From assembly GCF_008065115.1 (NCBI RefSeq), contig NZ_CP042913.1, forward strand, positions 1,958,338-2,022,337: a DNA stretch of 64,000 nt. The letters are read 5' to 3'. The notes below the pieces were generated by a model. The model saw only the letters and a program-made list of their open reading frames with translations. It ran no database searches and had not been told where the DNA came from. Within the stretch, counting starts at the first letter, position 1, and every line of letters begins with the position of its first letter. Of this stretch, positions 35,012-43,254 are shown piece after piece. Origin of the DNA: Bythopirellula goksoeyrii. GTDB taxonomy: Bacteria > Planctomycetota > Planctomycetia > Pirellulales > Lacipirellulaceae. The position numbers and the translations under genes are program-made.

Positions 35012-35671
35012 ATGCTTGACATACTATTTCTGATTGCAGCAATCATTGGCGGCACCGTAATGATTTGCCAGTTCCTGCTCACGCTGATGGGAATGGGCGA
35101 TGACGGCGGAGACATCGGTGATGGAGATTTTTCCGGCGATGCAGATGTAGCTGGCGACTTTGATCTCGACGGCAATATGCCCACCGATCACGACACGCCC
35201 TTGGGGCACGCAGCCGACGCGGACTACCAACATCCGGACAGCACTTGGCTATTCGGCGTGTTGTCATTTCGTACCTTGATCGCCGCCGCGGCATTCTTTG
35301 GCATTTCCGGCAAGGCCGCGCTCAGTGCGGGGATTTCTGAACCCATGTCATTGATGATAGGGATCGTGGTTGGCTTGGCGGCCATGTATGGCATGTATTG
35401 GATAATGAAGGCGATGTCGAGACTCGCCTCCTCGGGGAATGAGCGCATAAGCTACACCCTCGGAAAACACGCCAAAGTATATGTGCCGATCCCAGCCGAC
35501 GGCTCTGGCTTGGGAAAAGTACATGTCAATTTACAAAATCGCACGGTGGAGTTCCAAGCCGTCTCGGAGGAAAGTGAACCCCTCCGTACCGGCGAAACAG
35601 TGCAGATCGTAGCAGTAAAAAACAGTGACACGGTTGCGGTCCGACGATTGGCCGCACCGGTGGAAGCATAA
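35012..35671 (+). CDS. NfeD-like membrane protein (flotillin partner)
   Basis: 219 residues. One membrane segment (residues 3-27) is followed by an acidic Gly/Asp repeat ('GDDGGDIGDGDFSGDADV'), two more membrane segments (about 85-140), and a C-terminal OB-fold ('YTLGKHAKVYVPIPADGSGL', 'RTGETVQIVAVKNSDTVAV'). This is the YuaF/NfeD1b arrangement found next to flotillins. A GGAGGAA site gives the start. Flotillin follows in 64 bp. It probably stabilises or localises flotillin assemblies. Confidence 0.8.
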   Translation: MLDILFLIAAIIGGTVMICQFLLTLMGMGDDGGDIGDGDFSGDADVAGDFDLDGNMPTDHDTPLGHAADADYQHPDSTWLFGVLSFRTLIAAAAFFGISGKAALSAGISEPMSLMIGIVVGLAAMYGMYWIMKAMSRLASSGNERISYTLGKHAKVYVPIPADGSGLGKVHVNLQNRTVEFQAVSEESEPLRTGETVQIVAVKNSDTVAVRRLAAPVEA

Positions 35672-35680
35672 TGAGGCACG

Positions 35681-35702
35681 TCCGGAAGCGTTAGCGCCCG
35701 GA
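35681..35702. repeat. Dispersed GAAGCGTTAGCGCC element
   Basis: A small hairpin (TCCGG/CCGGA ends) in the NfeD-flotillin gap. Its 14-bp core is found inverted at 53334-53347 upstream of the queD-like gene. Confidence 0.5.
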
Positions 35703-35735
35703 GCAAATAGCAAAATATCAAGGGGGAAACGAAAA

Positions 35736-37370
35736 ATGACAAACTTGATCCTTCTGGCACAAATGGCATCCGAAACGATGATCTGGCTGGCAATACTCGC
35801 CGCAGCAGTCGCGGCAATCTTCTTCATGATGATCATCATGCTGAAGACAAACTACAAACGTTGCTCCAGCAATCAGGTGCTGGTCATCTTTGGTAAGACC
35901 AAGCAAGGGCAGGCCGCCAAGACCGTACATGGTGGGGCGTCATTCGTCTGGCCCTTGTTTCAGGACTACGAATATCTGAGTCTTGAACCGATTCAAATTG
36001 AGATCCCCTTGCGGGGTGCCCTCTCGATCGAGAACATCCGTGTTAACGTGCCTAGTGTGTTCACCGTTGCCATTGGCACAGCTCCCGAGGTGATGACCAA
36101 CGCCGCGATTCGGCTCTTGGGACTCTCGACGGCAGATATCCGCAAGCAGGCAGAAGAGATTATCTTCGGTCAACTTCGGCAGGTGGTCGCCTCGATGGGC
36201 ATCGAGGACATCAACCGAGATCGTGACGCCTTCTTGCAGCACATTCAAAACTCAGTCGAGCCAGAACTCAAGAAGATCGGTCTCGTGCTGATCAATGTGA
36301 ACATCACCGACATCACCGATGAGAGCGGCTACATCGACGCGATTGGCCAGAAGGCTGCCTCGCAGGCGATTCAGCAGGCTCGTGGTGATGTGGCCGACGA
36401 AGAGAAGCAAGGTGAAATCCGCGTGGCTCAGGCCAATCGTGAACGGGCGATTGAAGTGGCCAATGCGACCCGTGACCAGCAGATCGGCACCCGCGATGCC
36501 GAGCGCGAACAGGCTGTGCGAATCGCCGACATGGCCAAACTGCAGTCTGTGGGTGAGCAAGAGGCGGCCTACGAACGCGATATTCAGATTAAGAATGCCG
36601 AGCGCGAGATGCGTATCTCGGTCGCCCAGGCTAACGCCACCGCTGTCGAAGGGGAAAACCTCTCCGAGGCGAAAGTTGCCCAGTCACAAGCGACCTTGCT
36701 CACAGAGAAAGCTGATGCCTATCAACGGGGCGAATCCCGCAAACGCGAAGCCGAAGCTGCGGTGCTCGAAGTACAAAACCGCGCAATGGCTAAAGCGGCC
36801 CTGGCCGAGGCTGAAAAAATTGAAGCAGAGCAACGAGCCAAGCTCGAAGCCCCCGCCAAGGCACAAAAAGCGAGAACTGTGGTCGAGGCCGAGGCGGAAG
36901 CCGAGAAGCGTCGCCTGGAAGCAGTCGGTGAAGCATCGGCAATCTACGCCAAGCTCGAAGCCGAGGCCCGTGGCCAATACGAAATCTTGGCCAAGAAGGG
37001 CGAAGGCCTCAAGCAAATAGTCGCAGCCTGTGGCGGCGCGAAAGAAGCCTTCCAACTCATGATGCTCGAACACCTCGACACCCTTGCCGAAAGTTCCGCC
37101 AAAGCGATCTCGAACATCAAGTTCGACAAGGTCGTCGTTTGGGAAAACGGCGGCAGCAACGGCCGCTCGAACACCGCTGACTTCCTTCACAAGATGGCGG
37201 GGACCCTTCCTCCGATGATGCAAGTAATGCGCGACATCGGTGGTATTGAGATCCCTGAGAGTTTGGCGAAACTTGCCGGCGAAGGCGACATTAAAGAATC
37301 CTCGGAAAATGGTCACGTGTCGACGGTTGAATCATCGGCTGACGTTCCCCCCAAACGCAAGGGAGTCTAA
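35736..37370 (+). CDS. Flotillin family protein
   Basis: 544 residues from the ATG at 35736, chosen for its AGGGGGA site; the frame opens 37 codons earlier inside the previous gene. An N-terminal membrane segment (about 10-32) is followed by the SPFH/band-7 domain ('VLVIFGKTKQGQAAKTVHGG', 'LGLSTADIRKQAEEIIFGQL') and the flotillin coiled coil, rich in A-E-A-E-A (about 210-440), ending in an acidic tail. Flotillins form membrane microdomain scaffolds. It forms a yuaF-floT-like unit with the gene before, and a 108-residue protein follows after 1 base. Confidence 0.92.
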   Translation: MTNLILLAQMASETMIWLAILAAAVAAIFFMMIIMLKTNYKRCSSNQVLVIFGKTKQGQAAKTVHGGASFVWPLFQDYEYLSLEPIQIEIPLRGALSIENIRVNVPSVFTVAIGTAPEVMTNAAIRLLGLSTADIRKQAEEIIFGQLRQVVASMGIEDINRDRDAFLQHIQNSVEPELKKIGLVLINVNITDITDESGYIDAIGQKAASQAIQQARGDVADEEKQGEIRVAQANRERAIEVANATRDQQIGTRDAEREQAVRIADMAKLQSVGEQEAAYERDIQIKNAEREMRISVAQANATAVEGENLSEAKVAQSQATLLTEKADAYQRGESRKREAEAAVLEVQNRAMAKAALAEAEKIEAEQRAKLEAPAKAQKARTVVEAEAEAEKRRLEAVGEASAIYAKLEAEARGQYEILAKKGEGLKQIVAACGGAKEAFQLMMLEHLDTLAESSAKAISNIKFDKVVVWENGGSNGRSNTADFLHKMAGTLPPMMQVMRDIGGIEIPESLAKLAGEGDIKESSENGHVSTVESSADVPPKRKGV

Positions 37371-37371
37371 C

Positions 37372-37698
37372 ATGCCCGGTACGTGCGGCGCACCCGTTGG
37401 CGTTAAGCGTGCGTATGCCACCAAACTTGCCCCGCAATTGGCAAAGGACTACGGCAAGTGCCGACGCTATACCCCCAATGAGGTTTTCGAATCTGCAAAT
37501 CGAGCTGGGCTCGATATCGATTATATTTGTTGGGGATATGTGCTTTTTTGGGATCAGATGACATTTGAAGCACTCCACGACAGGATGGGCGAGACTTGTG
37601 ACTACGCAGAGATGCATACCGAAATTGGTAGCGTGATGGCTGATGCTGCTGAGTGTGTGCGTTCCGCCAAACACATTTTCTTGCTGAGCTGCCGATAG
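37372..37698 (+). CDS. Small hypothetical protein in the flotillin operon
   Basis: 108 residues. The ATG is 1 base after the flotillin stop, with AAGGGAG inside the flotillin end, so the two are translationally coupled. The protein opens 'MPGTCGAPVGVKRAYATKLA' and contains 'KDYGKCRRYTPNEVFESANR' and 'LDIDYICWGYVLF'. No signal peptide, membrane segment or known family is seen. The tight coupling suggests a role with flotillin. Confidence 0.65.
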   Translation: MPGTCGAPVGVKRAYATKLAPQLAKDYGKCRRYTPNEVFESANRAGLDIDYICWGYVLFWDQMTFEALHDRMGETCDYAEMHTEIGSVMADAAECVRSAKHIFLLSCR

Positions 37699-37994
37699 GT
37701 CGTCGAGTTGGTTGCCTGGGTTGTTCGATTGGTCGATATTCGATCCGAGTGATTGGAGTTGGCCTGACCTGGGCGACTGGCTTGATTTCGATATATCCGA
37801 TTGATCCAATCAGCCGACAAGCGTCGTCTTTCGCACAGTAAATGTAGCACTCCTTCTCAAGTTGTCCTCCAGGTTCGATCAGCCATTTTGTCGTACTTGC
37901 CTCCAGGCGATTGCGCCAGAGATCGGTAGTAGAGTATCCCTGTATATCTGAGGTGTCCGGGAATTGCACTCGATATATACAAGGGCAAAGCGAA

Positions 37995-38056
37995 CTGTCA
38001 TCCCGAGGTACTCCGAGGGATCTAGCCAGATTTCTCGGAGTACCTCGAAATGACAG
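37995..38056. repeat. Dispersed palindrome, GTCAT..CGAGGTACTCCGAG type (copy 1)
   Basis: A near-perfect 62-bp palindrome, arms 'cgaggtactccgag' and 'ctcggagtacctcg' closed by CTGTCAT/ATGACAG. Copy 2 is at 60511-60570 with the same arms and loop. The rest of the 37699-38280 gap holds no supported gene. Confidence 0.85.
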
Positions 38057-38280
38057 TAAACGAATTCTCGGACCCCCTCATTGATCTATCCGTTTCCGCG
38101 GACTTCTCGGATTTATTGCTTCTAGACCAAAAAATCCTAATCTGCTGATCGAGAGTCCTCGTATGTTCTCTCAGTACGCTCCTTTTCTGGACGTTAGAGC
38201 ATCTTGAGAAGAGGCACTTTCGTTCAACAGAGCCGCTGCGCTAACTGGCCACCTGATTCTCAACTTAAGGAAATCAAGAA

Positions 38281-39333
38281 ATGAACTCCCGACTGATCCT
38301 TCCGACATTCGCTTTGGCATCGTTGTTGCTAAGCGTGGAATCTGTCACACAAGCAGCGGATCACCTCGACGCCCCCAATGTGATGGGTCTGGCCGATCGT
38401 GACATCAATGATCTGTACGCGTTCCAGTCGCCAACGAATTCCAATAACACGGTCTTGATCATGACGGTAAATCCTATCGCCGGTAATCCTGCCACGGGTT
38501 CAAACGCACCCTTTGGCGCCACAGTGAACTACGGGTTCCAGATTGACAACACTGGCGATGCTATCGCCGACGTAAGCTACACAACGACATTCACGGCTTC
38601 GGTAGGTGGAGTTCAAACACTCACCACTCTGCGTAATGGCGTACCATTTGCCACCGGCACGACCGGAATGAATATCACCGCGACCGGTGCCGGCGGGGGA
38701 ACCGTGCGAGCAGATGTGTTTGACGATCCGTTCTTCTTCGATCTGAATGGGTTTAACAATGGCCTTGCCTTCACGGGCGACGACTTTTTCGCCGGCTTGA
38801 ATACGAACGCGATTGTGTTGGAGGTTCCCAGTAGCGATTTGGGCGGCAACATTGGTGTTTGGGCTACCACCGAGGTTGGTGGAAATCAAGTCGACCGCAT
38901 TGGTCGACCCGCCATCAATACTGTGCTAATTCCCTCGGCAAGAAAATCAGAGTTCAATATGGCCGATCCTGCTGATGATCCGACTGCTTTCGGCTCCGAT
39001 GTCCAGGCAGCCATCGAAAGCCTGAATGGTGGCGATAGCACTCACGCGGCGACTTTGACAGGAATTCTTCTGCCGGACGTTCTCACCATTGATACGTCAG
39101 ACGCCAGCGGATTCTTGAACGGGCGTCAGCTTGCGGACGATGTGATCGACGCCGAATTGACGTTGTTGACGAACAGCTCTTCTCCGATCGGTGACGGCGT
39201 AGCTGCCAACGACGTTGCATTTCCAGGTGTGTTCCCGTATTTGGCTGCCGCTAACGTGCCCGAGCCGGGGACCTTTGCACTGGGAGCATTAAGCTTGGCA
39301 GCGCTTGGCTTCCGCCGACGCGGTCGTTCCTAA
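38281..39333 (+). CDS. DUF4331 protein with PEP-CTERM sorting signal
   Basis: 350 residues. A signal peptide (LALASLLLSV..TQAA) is followed by 'DHLDAPNVMGLADRDINDLY', the typical start of DUF4331, and 'PFFFDLNGFNNGL', then 'VLEVPSSDLG', 'VWATTEVGG' and 'IGRPAINTVLIP'. The C-terminus is a PEP-CTERM tail: 'VPEPGTFALGALSLAALGF' plus RRRGR. PEP-CTERM proteins are thought to be sorted by exosortase to the cell surface. DUF4331 function is unknown. An AAGGA site precedes the ATG; a terminator follows. Confidence 0.88.
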   Translation: MNSRLILPTFALASLLLSVESVTQAADHLDAPNVMGLADRDINDLYAFQSPTNSNNTVLIMTVNPIAGNPATGSNAPFGATVNYGFQIDNTGDAIADVSYTTTFTASVGGVQTLTTLRNGVPFATGTTGMNITATGAGGGTVRADVFDDPFFFDLNGFNNGLAFTGDDFFAGLNTNAIVLEVPSSDLGGNIGVWATTEVGGNQVDRIGRPAINTVLIPSARKSEFNMADPADDPTAFGSDVQAAIESLNGGDSTHAATLTGILLPDVLTIDTSDASGFLNGRQLADDVIDAELTLLTNSSSPIGDGVAANDVAFPGVFPYLAAANVPEPGTFALGALSLAALGFRRRGRS

Positions 39334-39364
39334 CACCAGAGAGTAGGTTTTTGCTAAGTAAGCG

Positions 39365-39391
39365 ATCCCGCAGCGCTTAGCGCTGCGGGAT
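39365..39391 (+). terminator. Intrinsic terminator after the DUF4331 gene
   Basis: A perfect 12-bp stem (ATCCCGCAGCGC / GCGCTGCGGGAT) with a TTA loop, then TGTTT. It lies 31 bases past the stop. Confidence 0.75.
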
Positions 39392-39515
39392 TGTTTGCAT
39401 CGTAGCTACGCTCAGTTTTCTCGATCAAGTCTGTCCCAACGAATATCGCCTAGAATTCAGGCATGGTAGGGTTAAGATCGTCGCCGTCCCCTGGCCTTGT
39501 GGTAAATATCAACCA

Positions 39516-40721
39516 ATGAAGCGACAATACATTTCTTTCGCCTTCCGCTTGCTGAGTTGTTTCGTCATTGCAGGGAGCATTGGCGAATCTCCCGCTTCCG
39601 CCGCCGATGCCTATCTCCCCGCTAGCGACGACGAAGTGTTGGAGACACTTCCCAGCACATTGCTCTCCAGCCGCAGTGAGTTGTCATCGCTGCGGAGAAA
39701 ACTAGCCGACAACCCTCGCGATGTTAACACAGCAGCTTCCGTAGCCTCTCTCTACATGCAGATGGGGAGCCAAGAGGGAGACCCTCGATACTTCGGCTAT
39801 GCCCAGGCGGCCCTTGAGCCTTGGTGGGAAGTGAACAATCCACCCGCTGCAATTCTCAGACTGCGGGCAAAGCTCAAGGAAAAGGACCACCAATACGATC
39901 GGGCCCTCGACGATCTCAAAACCTTTCTGGAACATGAGCCCCAGGACATTCAGGCCTGGATTGAAGTTTCGAACATCTATCGTGTCCAAGGGAAGTACGA
40001 CAAGTCCCAACAAGCGTGTGATCGGCTTGGTGAGTTTGCCGGTGACGTGGTCGCGAATGTCGGCCTTGTTCCTCTGCTGATCTCAACCGGCCAAGCAGAG
40101 AAAGCTGACAAATTGTTGGCGGACATGTTGCCAATCATCAAACGAGAATCCCCCGAGACCCTCGAATGGGTTTTGACCGAGCAGGCGGAAGCAGCCCGGG
40201 CTCTCGGTCGCGATGAGCAGGCCGAACGACATTACAAAGAAGGCCTGGCCAACAACCCCGCCAACCTCTATCTCCTGCGGGCATGCGCTGATTTTCTGCT
40301 CGACCAGAATCGCACCGCAGAGGTGTTGCCGTTACTCGAAGAACACACAACCGACAACGGCGTCTTGCTCCTCGCGGCAATCGCTGCCCGCAGGACGGGC
40401 AAGAAAAAGGTCTCTCGCGACTTTCAAACACAACTCGAAAATAGATTTGAGGAAATCCGCCTGCGTGGCAGCGAGCCGCACGGCCGCTTTGAGTCTCGCT
40501 GTGCCCTTGAGTTGCAAGACGACGCCCAGAAAGCCCTCACGCTGGCCCTGGACAATTGGGAAAAGCAAAAGGAGATGAACGACACCCGCAATGTGCTCGC
40601 CGCTGCCATCGCGGCTAACGATCCCCAAGCCGCTCAACCGGTGGTGCGCTTCCTCAAGCAGAATGGCAACCAAGACGTGGACCTCCAAGAGCTCGTCGAG
40701 CAATTGGAGGAGATGGAGTGA
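39516..40721 (+). CDS. Exported TPR-repeat protein
   Basis: 401 residues. A signal peptide (LLSCFVIAGSIGESPASA) is followed by helical TPR-type repeats from about residue 65 on ('WIEVSNIYRVQGKYDKSQQA', 'EQAEAARALGRDEQAERHYK', 'LANNPANLYLLRACADFLLD'). It ends with the start codon of the HupE-like gene inside its stop (GTGA). TPR proteins hold other proteins; the coupled HupE-like membrane protein is the likely partner. Confidence 0.78.
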   Translation: MKRQYISFAFRLLSCFVIAGSIGESPASAADAYLPASDDEVLETLPSTLLSSRSELSSLRRKLADNPRDVNTAASVASLYMQMGSQEGDPRYFGYAQAALEPWWEVNNPPAAILRLRAKLKEKDHQYDRALDDLKTFLEHEPQDIQAWIEVSNIYRVQGKYDKSQQACDRLGEFAGDVVANVGLVPLLISTGQAEKADKLLADMLPIIKRESPETLEWVLTEQAEAARALGRDEQAERHYKEGLANNPANLYLLRACADFLLDQNRTAEVLPLLEEHTTDNGVLLLAAIAARRTGKKKVSRDFQTQLENRFEEIRLRGSEPHGRFESRCALELQDDAQKALTLALDNWEKQKEMNDTRNVLAAAIAANDPQAAQPVVRFLKQNGNQDVDLQELVEQLEEME

Positions 40722-41848
40722 AGTACCTATTCGCCAGCTTGTTCTTCGTTATCGAACTCATGTGCGCGACGGCATTTGCCCACAAGCCAAGTGACAGCTA
40801 CCTTACCATCACGGGAGGTGAAGAATATCTCACCATCGAGTGGGACATCGCTCTGAAGGATCTGGAGTTTCTCATTGGACTCGACGAGAATCAAAATGGT
40901 GAGATTACCTGGGGCGAGGTTAAAGCTCGTCGAAAGGCGGTCACTGCCCACGCACTAAGTCGTCTGCAGATTTCTCACCGAGGCTATGATTGCCAACTCA
41001 AGCTGCTGGATGTACTCGCAACTCGTCACAGCGATGGCGGCTACGTGGTGCTGTCGCTCAGCACCGATTGCCCGGGCGACGCGGCTGAGCTCACGATCCA
41101 CTACAACTTGCTTTTCGACGTCGATCCCACCCACCGCGGACTCGTGCATTACACCAACGGCGAGATCGACAGCACGTATGTACTCAGCCCCGAATCGCCG
41201 CTTCTGGAACTTAAGACGGGTGAAGTAAATCGGTGGAATTCCTTTGTAGCCTATGTCGAGGAGGGCATCTGGCATATTTGGATTGGCTATGACCATATCC
41301 TATTCCTGCTCACGCTGCTGATCCCTGCCGTACTCATTCGCCGTGACCACCAGTGGCAACCGGTCGAGAGTTTCCGCCCGGCATGGACGTCAGTCCTCAA
41401 GATCGTCACGATGTTCACCATCGCCCATTCGCTGACTCTCTGGTTGGCCGTGATGGAATACGTCACTCTTCCCGGCTGGATCGTAGAAGCGGCCATCGCT
41501 TTTTCGATCATTGTGACGGCACTCAACAATCTCTTCCCCGTTTTGCACCTCTCGGGTTGGGCCATTGCCTTCGGCTTCGGTCTGATCCACGGTTTTGGAT
41601 TCGCCAATGTGCTGATCGACTTAGGCCTGAGTAGCGTGTCGCTAGGCATCGCACTTTTAGGTTTCAACGTCGGTGTAGAGTTGGGCCAACTCGCCATCGT
41701 AGCGGTATTCCTGCCCCTGGCCTACCTGATGCGCAGCACAACATTCTACCGCTGGGCGATCTTACGCTGCGGATCGATCCTGGTCGCCGTTATTGCAGCT
41801 ATCTGGATGTATGAGCGCATATTCAACGCCACGATAGTCGGGTTGTGA
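40718..41848 (+). CDS. HupE/UreJ-family membrane protein
   Basis: 376 residues from a GTG that overlaps the TPR stop, with GGAGG upstream. A signal peptide (residues 1-20) is followed by an extracytoplasmic domain of about 170 residues, including the EF-hand-like 'LDENQNGEITWGEV'. Five or six membrane segments follow, with 'GIWHIWIGYDHILFLLTLLI', 'MFTIAHSLTLWLAV' and 'GLIHGFGFANVL', the His-rich signature of HupE/UreJ_2. Relatives are linked to nickel or cobalt uptake, but this long two-part form is uncharacterised. No hydrogenase or urease gene is nearby. Confidence 0.82.
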   Translation: MKYLFASLFFVIELMCATAFAHKPSDSYLTITGGEEYLTIEWDIALKDLEFLIGLDENQNGEITWGEVKARRKAVTAHALSRLQISHRGYDCQLKLLDVLATRHSDGGYVVLSLSTDCPGDAAELTIHYNLLFDVDPTHRGLVHYTNGEIDSTYVLSPESPLLELKTGEVNRWNSFVAYVEEGIWHIWIGYDHILFLLTLLIPAVLIRRDHQWQPVESFRPAWTSVLKIVTMFTIAHSLTLWLAVMEYVTLPGWIVEAAIAFSIIVTALNNLFPVLHLSGWAIAFGFGLIHGFGFANVLIDLGLSSVSLGIALLGFNVGVELGQLAIVAVFLPLAYLMRSTTFYRWAILRCGSILVAVIAAIWMYERIFNATIVGL

Positions 41849-41940
41849 ATGGTACTGCGGAAATTATTCTGAACTTTCTGTCAGTCACATGCAGATCAGG
41901 AGAACTGCAAAGCCACCAAAAACGAATTCCCAGAGCTATT

Positions 41941-42015
41941 TCTCGCAAAGGCGCTAAATCGCAACGTTCAAAAAGCTGATTATTTATAACTTCGCGCCTT
42001 AGCGCCTTTGCGAGA
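41941..42015. repeat. Palindromic CTCGCAAAGGCGCTAA-type repeat
   Basis: Arms 41941-41962 and 41994-42015 match at 20 of 22 positions when inverted, around an AT-rich centre. Same architecture as 31568-31639. The rest of the 41849-42456 gap has a long minus-strand frame that runs through this repeat and is not believed. Confidence 0.75.
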
Positions 42016-42456
42016 GTTGCTTTCTGCCAATGACGCATCATGACTTTGTAGTTCTCCTTAGTTGCAGCTGAAATTCTAGGAAACACTGTCAATCTTATAT
42101 TTCCGCCGCAGGCGCGACTTGAGGTTGAGAATTTCTCAGATCCTAGTGGAGATGACTTGTTGAGAATATTCATCATTTCTTCACTAATCGCGATTGGTTC
42201 TCGCCTTCCGTGAGCAGTATGCCATGTTTCGCGTGACAAAGTGACCTCGAAGTGCCCGCAGTTTAGCCAGCGGAACCTTAAAAATTGCTTGTATCTTCCG
42301 TAGTAGGTTGTAGATTGAGTGATGCACAGTTTCCGGTTGTCGACTTCGTTAGCTTGAAATTGACTTGCTGTTCGACACGTTGAATGGCAGTGCATCATCT
42401 GGTTCACGATCGGTCAGCAACCATGACACTTTTCCACTTGGATTAGGAGAACAGAA

Positions 42457-43065
42457 ATGTCCAGTTTACTTGAAGCATTACTCGGTGGTGGATCTCCAAC
42501 CGTCGAAAAGGTCAAAAGGGATACCGACTTGGATGCCAAGAAGGCCGAGCAAGCCTATGGTGCAGCTATTGGCACTTTGCTCCGAGGCCTAGAGGCCAAG
42601 AGTCAGACCAAGGAGGGAGCCGACACCATTTGGGATATGCTGCGCAAACAGGTTGAGCAAGGAAATGTTCCCCCCGAAGCACCGGCAGAAAACAAGCATG
42701 TTGAAGTTAAAGACATGGACCCCAATCAGGTGAATGATATCCTCTCGGTCATCTTCGGAAAGGATGCGCCGAAGGTCGAAGGAGGCTTTGGCAAGGTCAT
42801 CACGCTCGACTCAGAGGCCACCAAGAAGATCCTCGGCAAAGTATTGCCTGCCGTACTCGGCGGAATCTTTGGTGCGGCGGAAAAAGAGCCTGAGGATAGC
42901 CGACAGGCTCTGCCGAAAATTCTCGGCGGCGCGCGTACGGAGATGGAGCAGAAGCAGCCCCAAACGCGTGGTATCTTCGACGCCATTCTGGATCGCGACG
43001 GCGACGGTGATGTCGACCTAAACGACCTCAGCGGCCTCGTCGGCGTCTTGGCAGGTAAGCAATAA
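42457..43065 (+). CDS. DUF937-like protein with a C-terminal EF-hand-like tail
   Basis: 202 residues. The N-terminal 'MSSLLEALLGGGSPTVEKV' and 'AYGAAIGTLLRGLEAKSQTK' and the central 'KKILGKVLPAVLGGIFGAAE' resemble DUF937, a bacterial domain of unknown function. The C-terminus has a calcium-loop or dockerin-like 'ILDRDGDGDVDLNDLSGLVG'. No signal peptide is seen. The GGAG site is clear. The family is weakly supported; it could be a surface or envelope stress protein. Confidence 0.6.
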   Translation: MSSLLEALLGGGSPTVEKVKRDTDLDAKKAEQAYGAAIGTLLRGLEAKSQTKEGADTIWDMLRKQVEQGNVPPEAPAENKHVEVKDMDPNQVNDILSVIFGKDAPKVEGGFGKVITLDSEATKKILGKVLPAVLGGIFGAAEKEPEDSRQALPKILGGARTEMEQKQPQTRGIFDAILDRDGDGDVDLNDLSGLVGVLAGKQ

Positions 43066-43254
43066 GATTTCGTCCAACCTAGAGGGCACGAGATTTGATC
43101 GGTGGGCAGACTCTGCCTGTTGACTGATCTCGTGTACCCTCTGGACCTATCTAATTATTCGCAGCAGGCCACTCAACTCAGCAAACATATGTTAACGCCA
43201 AACCCGACTAACCTGCCCCTCCCCAGATTGTGTTAGTGCTGGCACAATAGGCGG

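Noticed and set aside
41823-42407. Minus-strand frame of 194 codons between the HupE-like and DUF937-like genes
   Set aside because: It runs straight through the palindromic repeat at 41941-42015, has no family likeness and lacks a ribosome site.
43238-43254. TGGCAC-like motif before oleC as a sigma-54 promoter
   Set aside because: The matching -12 element (TTGC at the right spacing) is not present.
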